DNA from: Caulobacter segnis
Lineage (GTDB): Bacteria > Pseudomonadota > Alphaproteobacteria > Caulobacterales > Caulobacteraceae
Direction: 5' to 3'
DNA length: 64,000 nt
Assembly (NCBI RefSeq): GCF_019931575.1
Contig: NZ_CP082923.1
Span: 186,001-250,000 of the forward strand
Below are positions 60,681 through 64,000 of the stretch, one piece after another. The position numbers were made by a program, and so were the translations under genes. Within the stretch, counting starts at the first letter, position 1. Each line of letters opens with the position of its first letter. Under the pieces are notes generated by a model. The model did not search any database, was not told where the DNA came from, and saw nothing but the letters and a program-made list of their open reading frames with translations.

Positions 60681-62723
60681 ATGCTTCGTCGCGTCGCCTT
60701 CTCCGCCGCGAGCCTCCTCGCGCTCGCCGCCGCCGTTTCCGCCCATGCCGCTGACGCGCCCGCCCCGGCGGCGCCCGCGCCGGACAGCGATACGGAAGTC
60801 TCCAAGGTCGTCATCACCGCCGCGCCGTACGCGGTGTCGCTGGACACCGTGACCAGCAGCGTCAACGTCATCACCCGTGACCAGCTGGACGTGGCGCCGC
60901 CGGCCGGCCTGGGCGACACCCTGAATGGCCAGCCAGGCCTGCGCTCGACCTTCTACGGTCCCGGCGCCAGCCGCCCGGTGATCCGCGGCCTGTCGGGTCC
61001 GCGCGTCATGGTGCTGGAGAACGGCGTCGGCCAGGTCGACGCCTCGTCGCTGTCGCCCGACCACGCGGTGGCCTCGGACCCTGGCGAAGCCACGCGCGTC
61101 GAGGTGCTGCGCGGTCCCTCGACCCTGGCCTATGGCGGCTCGGGCATCGGCGGGGTGGTCAACATCATCGACGAGCGCGTGCCCTCCAGCCCCGCCGCGA
61201 ACGGCTTCGAGGGCCGGGTGGCCGGCTCGGTCTCGTCGGTCGACGACGGCAAGGCGATCAACGGCTCGGCCAAGTTCGGCAAGGGCCCGCTGGTCTTCGC
61301 CATCGACGCCGATCACCGCGAGAGCAGCGACTACGACGTCCCGACCGCCCCGGTCTCCTCGCGCCTGGCGCGCCGCGATGGCCTGACGCCGGATCCGGAC
61401 AAGACCGTCAAGAACACCGACGTCGAGATGGACGCCTACGGCGCCGGCGTCAGCTACGTGCATGACAGCGGCTTCTTCGGGGTGTCGGTCAAGAAGACCG
61501 ACACCACCTACGGCGTCCCCTACCTGCAGGTCCTGGCTCCGATCGACCCGGACGCCGAGGGCCCGGTCTCGATCCACCTGCAGCAGACCCGCTACGACCT
61601 GCGCGGCGAGCAGGACGTCGATCTGGGTCCGTTCGCCAAGATCCGCCTGTCGGCGGGCCACGCCAAGTACGAGCATGCTGAGGTCTCGGTCGACAGCGGC
61701 GAGGTCGGCACCCGCTTCTTGTCGGACGGCACCGAGGGGCGCCTGGAGCTGGTCCAGAAGGAGCGCGACGGCTGGCAGGGCGCGGTGGGCTTCCAGGCCC
61801 TGGAGCGCCATTTCTCGGCCATCGGCGACGAGGCCTTCGTGCCCTCGACCGACATCAAGGAATACGGTGTCTTCACCTTGCAGCGTCTGGACAAGGGCGT
61901 GTGGGGCCTGGACGCGGGCCTGCGCTTCGACAGCCGCGAGCTGAAGACCGACTTCACCAAGAAGTCGTTCGACAACGTCTCGGCTTCGCTGGGCCTGTTC
62001 TACAAGCCGGCCGACCACCAGTTCGTGGCCCTGACCCTGTCGCGCAACGGCCGCGCCCCGACCGAGTTCGAGCTGTTCGCCGACGGCCCGCACCCGGGCA
62101 CCGGCGGCTACGAGGTCGGCGACGCGGACCTGAAGTCCGAGAAGGTCACCTCGCTTGAGGCGACCTACCGCTACACCGGCGAGCGCCTGCGGGTGGAGGG
62201 CCACCTGTGGGGCGCCCAGTACGACGGCTTCATCGAGGAGGCCCCGACCGGCGCGGTCCAGGACGATCTGCCGGTGTTCCAGTACTTCCAGACCGACGCC
62301 AAGTTCCACGGCGCCGAGCTGGAGACCTCGTACGTCGCCTGGCGCGGCGGCGAGAACACCCTGAAACTGGAAGGCGTCTACGACTATGTGCGGGGCAAGA
62401 CCGACCTGGGCGTGCCCGCCCGCGTGCCCCCGTGGGGTCTGACCGGCCGCGTGGTTTGGAGCGGCCCGCGCCTGGACGTGCAGACCGAGGTGCGCCGCGT
62501 GGGCAGCCAGAACCGGGTGGCGGACTTCGAGCTGCCGACCGACGGCTATACCCAGGTCAACGCCATGGTCACCTTCAAACCCGTGGCGGACTCGGCGCTT
62601 CGCCTGTTCGTCGACGGCCGCAACCTGACCAACGAGACGATCCGCGAGCACGCCTCGTTCCTGAAGGACTTCGCGCCCTCGCCGGGCCGCTCGGTCCGCG
62701 CCGGTTTCGCCTGGCGCTTCTAG
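60681..62723 (+). CDS. TonB-dependent receptor, ZnuD-like (zinc uptake candidate)
   Basis: The 680-residue protein has a signal peptide ending SAHA, a TonB-box region (EVSKVVITAAPYAVSLDT), plug with LGDTLNGQPGLRSTFYGPGA, SRPVIRGLSGPRVMVLENGV and SLSPDHAVASDPGEATRVEV, and a barrel ending RAGFAWRF. The plug wording GPGASRPVIRGLSGPRV is characteristic of the ZnuD group of zinc receptors. A Zur-box-like palindrome stands over its promoter, which agrees with zinc-regulated zinc uptake. The cognate ABC transporter is not in the window. Heme is the other ligand reported for ZnuD-type proteins. Confidence 0.9.
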   Translation: MLRRVAFSAASLLALAAAVSAHAADAPAPAAPAPDSDTEVSKVVITAAPYAVSLDTVTSSVNVITRDQLDVAPPAGLGDTLNGQPGLRSTFYGPGASRPVIRGLSGPRVMVLENGVGQVDASSLSPDHAVASDPGEATRVEVLRGPSTLAYGGSGIGGVVNIIDERVPSSPAANGFEGRVAGSVSSVDDGKAINGSAKFGKGPLVFAIDADHRESSDYDVPTAPVSSRLARRDGLTPDPDKTVKNTDVEMDAYGAGVSYVHDSGFFGVSVKKTDTTYGVPYLQVLAPIDPDAEGPVSIHLQQTRYDLRGEQDVDLGPFAKIRLSAGHAKYEHAEVSVDSGEVGTRFLSDGTEGRLELVQKERDGWQGAVGFQALERHFSAIGDEAFVPSTDIKEYGVFTLQRLDKGVWGLDAGLRFDSRELKTDFTKKSFDNVSASLGLFYKPADHQFVALTLSRNGRAPTEFELFADGPHPGTGGYEVGDADLKSEKVTSLEATYRYTGERLRVEGHLWGAQYDGFIEEAPTGAVQDDLPVFQYFQTDAKFHGAELETSYVAWRGGENTLKLEGVYDYVRGKTDLGVPARVPPWGLTGRVVWSGPRLDVQTEVRRVGSQNRVADFELPTDGYTQVNAMVTFKPVADSALRLFVDGRNLTNETIREHASFLKDFAPSPGRSVRAGFAWRF

Positions 62724-62738
62724 CGTCGGACGAGAGCG

Positions 62739-62810
62739 CGGGACCCCAGCAGCCCCCGGGGTCCCGTCCCGCGCCGGGGCCTGGACGTCCTCCCCCCTTC
62801 CAGGCCCCGG
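62739..62810 (+). terminator. Tandem hairpins after the ZnuD-like gene
   Basis: Hairpin 1 pairs CGGGACCCC (62739-62747) with GGGGTCCCG (62758-62766). Hairpin 2 pairs CCGGGGCCTGG (62774-62784) with CCAGGCCCCGG (62800-62810). Neither has a T-run. The rest of the 275-base gap to sapC shows no gene. Confidence 0.5.
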
Positions 62811-62998
62811 ACTGCTCGCCCGCCGAGGGCGGCAAGCAAGCTTACCGTTTCGCGTCGGAGATGAATCCGAGACCCGTGGTCTCGCGACGACAGCGGCCCA
62901 GATTGCTCGGTCTCGAAGGATCGGCTAGAACGCCGAGCCTTTGCGGTCGTCTTGAAGCGTTCGAGCGTCCGTTTTCTAATTCTGTCGTAGAGCTCTTC

Positions 62999-63787
62999 AT
63001 GACCACGTCCCAGTCCGCCGGCGAGATCTCCGGCAACGTCCTGTTCTACAACTCGCCGGAGCCGCTGAACCGCGAGCAGCACGCCAAGCTGGCCCTGGTC
63101 CACAAGGACAAGCCGTACGGCTTCGCCGCCGCCGGCACCGCCGTGCCGCTGACGGTCTCGGAATTCGCGCCGGCCGCCCTGACCTTCCCGGTGATCTTCG
63201 CCGGCGAGGACAAGGTTCCGCTGGCCGTGATGGGCCTGAACCAGCAGGAAAACCTGTTCATCAACGCCGACGGCTCGGTCGAGGCGAACGTCTACATCCC
63301 GGCCTACATCCGCCGCTATCCGTTCGTCCTGGCCAACGATGAGACGCAAGACCGTCTGATCGTCTGCATCGACACCGGTTCCGACCTGCTGACCGAGCAG
63401 GGCCAGACCCCGCTGTTCGACGCCAAGGGCGAGCCGACCGAATACACCCAGAACTGCATCAAGTTCTGCGACGACTTCGAGATCGAGCGCCGCCGCACCG
63501 ACTCGTTCGTCCAGCTCCTGAAGGACCTGGACCTGTTCGAGCTGAAGAAGGCGATCTTCCAGCCGCAGGACGAAACCGGCGCTCCGGCCGGCGAACCGGT
63601 CACCGTCGCCGAGTACTTCGGCGTCTCGGAAGAGAAGCTGAACGGCCTGTCGGCCGCCAAGCTGAAGGAACTGCAGGAAAACGGCGCCCTGGCCCAGATC
63701 TACGCGCACCTGGTGTCGCTGCTGGGTTGGGACCGCCTGATCAACAAGACCATGCTGAAGCAGGCCGAGGCCGCGAACCTGAACTAG
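62999..63787 (+). CDS. SapC-family protein
   Basis: The 262-residue protein matches the SapC family: GNVLFYNSPEPLNREQHAKL, AAAGTAVPLTVSEFAPAALT, FPVIFAGEDKVPLAVMGLNQ, AYIRRYPFVLANDETQDRLI, IDTGSDLLTEQGQTPLFDAK. It has no signal peptide. In Campylobacter SapC belongs to the S-layer locus, and Caulobacter relatives are abundant proteins of unproven role; link to S-layer or metabolism is open. Codon use is highly optimised. A textbook terminator follows. ATG 62999 is 275 bases from the receptor gene, so it has its own promoter. Confidence 0.88.
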   Translation: MTTSQSAGEISGNVLFYNSPEPLNREQHAKLALVHKDKPYGFAAAGTAVPLTVSEFAPAALTFPVIFAGEDKVPLAVMGLNQQENLFINADGSVEANVYIPAYIRRYPFVLANDETQDRLIVCIDTGSDLLTEQGQTPLFDAKGEPTEYTQNCIKFCDDFEIERRRTDSFVQLLKDLDLFELKKAIFQPQDETGAPAGEPVTVAEYFGVSEEKLNGLSAAKLKELQENGALAQIYAHLVSLLGWDRLINKTMLKQAEAANLN

Positions 63788-63813
63788 GGTTCGACGTCAG
63801 CTGAAGACGAGAG

Positions 63814-63846
63814 GGCGGCGGGGCTTCGGCTCCGCCGCCTTTTTCT
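63814..63846 (+). terminator. Rho-independent terminator after the SapC gene
   Basis: 11-bp stem with one G-T pair (63814-63824 with 63829-63839), closed by a stable C(TTCG)G tetraloop, followed by TTTTTCTT. Confidence 0.95.
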
Positions 63847-63855
63847 TGGGCCAGG

Positions 63856-64000
63856 CTATCGGGCGAAGATGCTGCGGGTCAGGCACGAGAAGACCAGGCG
63901 GCCGGCCTCGTCCAGGAGGTCGTGCTGGGCGATGACGATGCCCTTGCCCTCGCCGACCGGGTCCTTGCCCATCACCGTCATCCGGCCGCGCAGCAGCTCG
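63856..64000 (-). CDS. Partial gene, C-terminus of a possible hotdog-fold thioesterase/dehydratase
   Basis: The minus strand is open from the window end to TAG 63856-63858 and gives the last 47 residues, ELLRGRMTVMGKDPVGEGKG, then IVIAQHDLLDEAGRLVFSCL and TRSIFAR. The beta-strand pattern ending in a short polar tail is like the last strands of MaoC/acyl-dehydratase or thioesterase hotdog proteins, but the piece is too short for a firm call. The start lies beyond the window. Confidence 0.5.
   Translation of the reverse strand, partial: ELLRGRMTVMGKDPVGEGKGIVIAQHDLLDEAGRLVFSCLTRSIFAR

Noticed and set aside
60660..62651. 663-codon minus-strand frame opposite the ZnuD-like receptor
   Set aside because: Antisense shadow of a clear TonB receptor, with no ribosome site or motif.
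1..64000. CRISPR array, insertion sequence, prophage or toxin-antitoxin module
   Set aside because: No regularly spaced repeats, transposase, integrase or phage structural genes were seen; the inverted repeats found are gene-end hairpins or short operator-like dyads.

Overview
The window is a high-GC alphaproteobacterial chromosome segment, most likely from Caulobacter or a close relative. The clues are a gyrB-linked exopolysaccharide (EPS) cluster with a PssY-type sugar transferase, a Caulobacter-sized flagellin, abundant TonB-dependent receptors and SapC. This is judged from recognisable protein families only; no search was run. I see no insertion sequence, CRISPR array, prophage or rRNA gene. 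One tRNA is present.

Layout. (1) 1-2048: the 3' end of gyrB with its terminator, then a soluble chemoreceptor-like protein with its domains in unusual order. (2) 2404-12331: an EPS cluster with a secreted Ala-rich protein, an outer-membrane barrel, a Wzc-type co-polymerase/tyrosine kinase, an O-antigen-ligase-type polymerase, a PssY-like initiating transferase, a 55-residue membrane protein, a BTLCP-family cysteine protease, a PPP-family phosphatase and a Wza-like export protein. (3) 12400-13222: an ECF sigma factor and a small overlapping partner gene. (4) 13326-20993: two divergent flagellar operons, flagellin-fliD-fliS on the minus strand and flgD-flgE-small coiled coil-flgK-flgL on the plus strand. 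This is a hook/filament set with no export or motor genes. (5) 21034-33880: metabolic and housekeeping genes: an aldehyde dehydrogenase, tRNA-Arg(CCG), a purine nucleoside/base uptake pair, an orphan ABC ATPase, thioesterases, a LysR regulator, an aldo/keto reductase, acetyltransferases, an acyl-CoA ligase and a chemoreceptor. (6) 33978-37456: the leucine operon leuC-leuD-(monooxygenase)-leuB. (7) 37581-47436: an MFS transporter, LysR, GST, trmD-rplS, a Tad-like von Willebrand protein with a duplicated beta domain, a 2OG-Fe(II) oxygenase, an OmpA-type lipoprotein and a fatty acid desaturase. (8) 47753-54441: an AraC regulator, a kefF-kefC-like antiporter pair, a two-subunit 3-oxoacid CoA-transferase and a GT39 glycosyltransferase. 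(9) 54631-64000: a TonB receptor, the agmatine-to-putrescine pair aguA-aguB, a PAP2 phosphatase, a second TonB receptor of ZnuD type behind a Zur-box-like palindrome, SapC and a partial gene.

How the genes work together. The EPS genes cover initiation, polymerisation, kinase-controlled chain length and export of one polymer, with a protease and a phosphatase as possible local regulators. The flagellar genes form a self-contained distal-structure cassette that would need a basal body encoded elsewhere. Many co-directional genes are coupled by ATGA or TGATG overlaps. Five convergent gene pairs interlock their stop codons in a shared CTAG.
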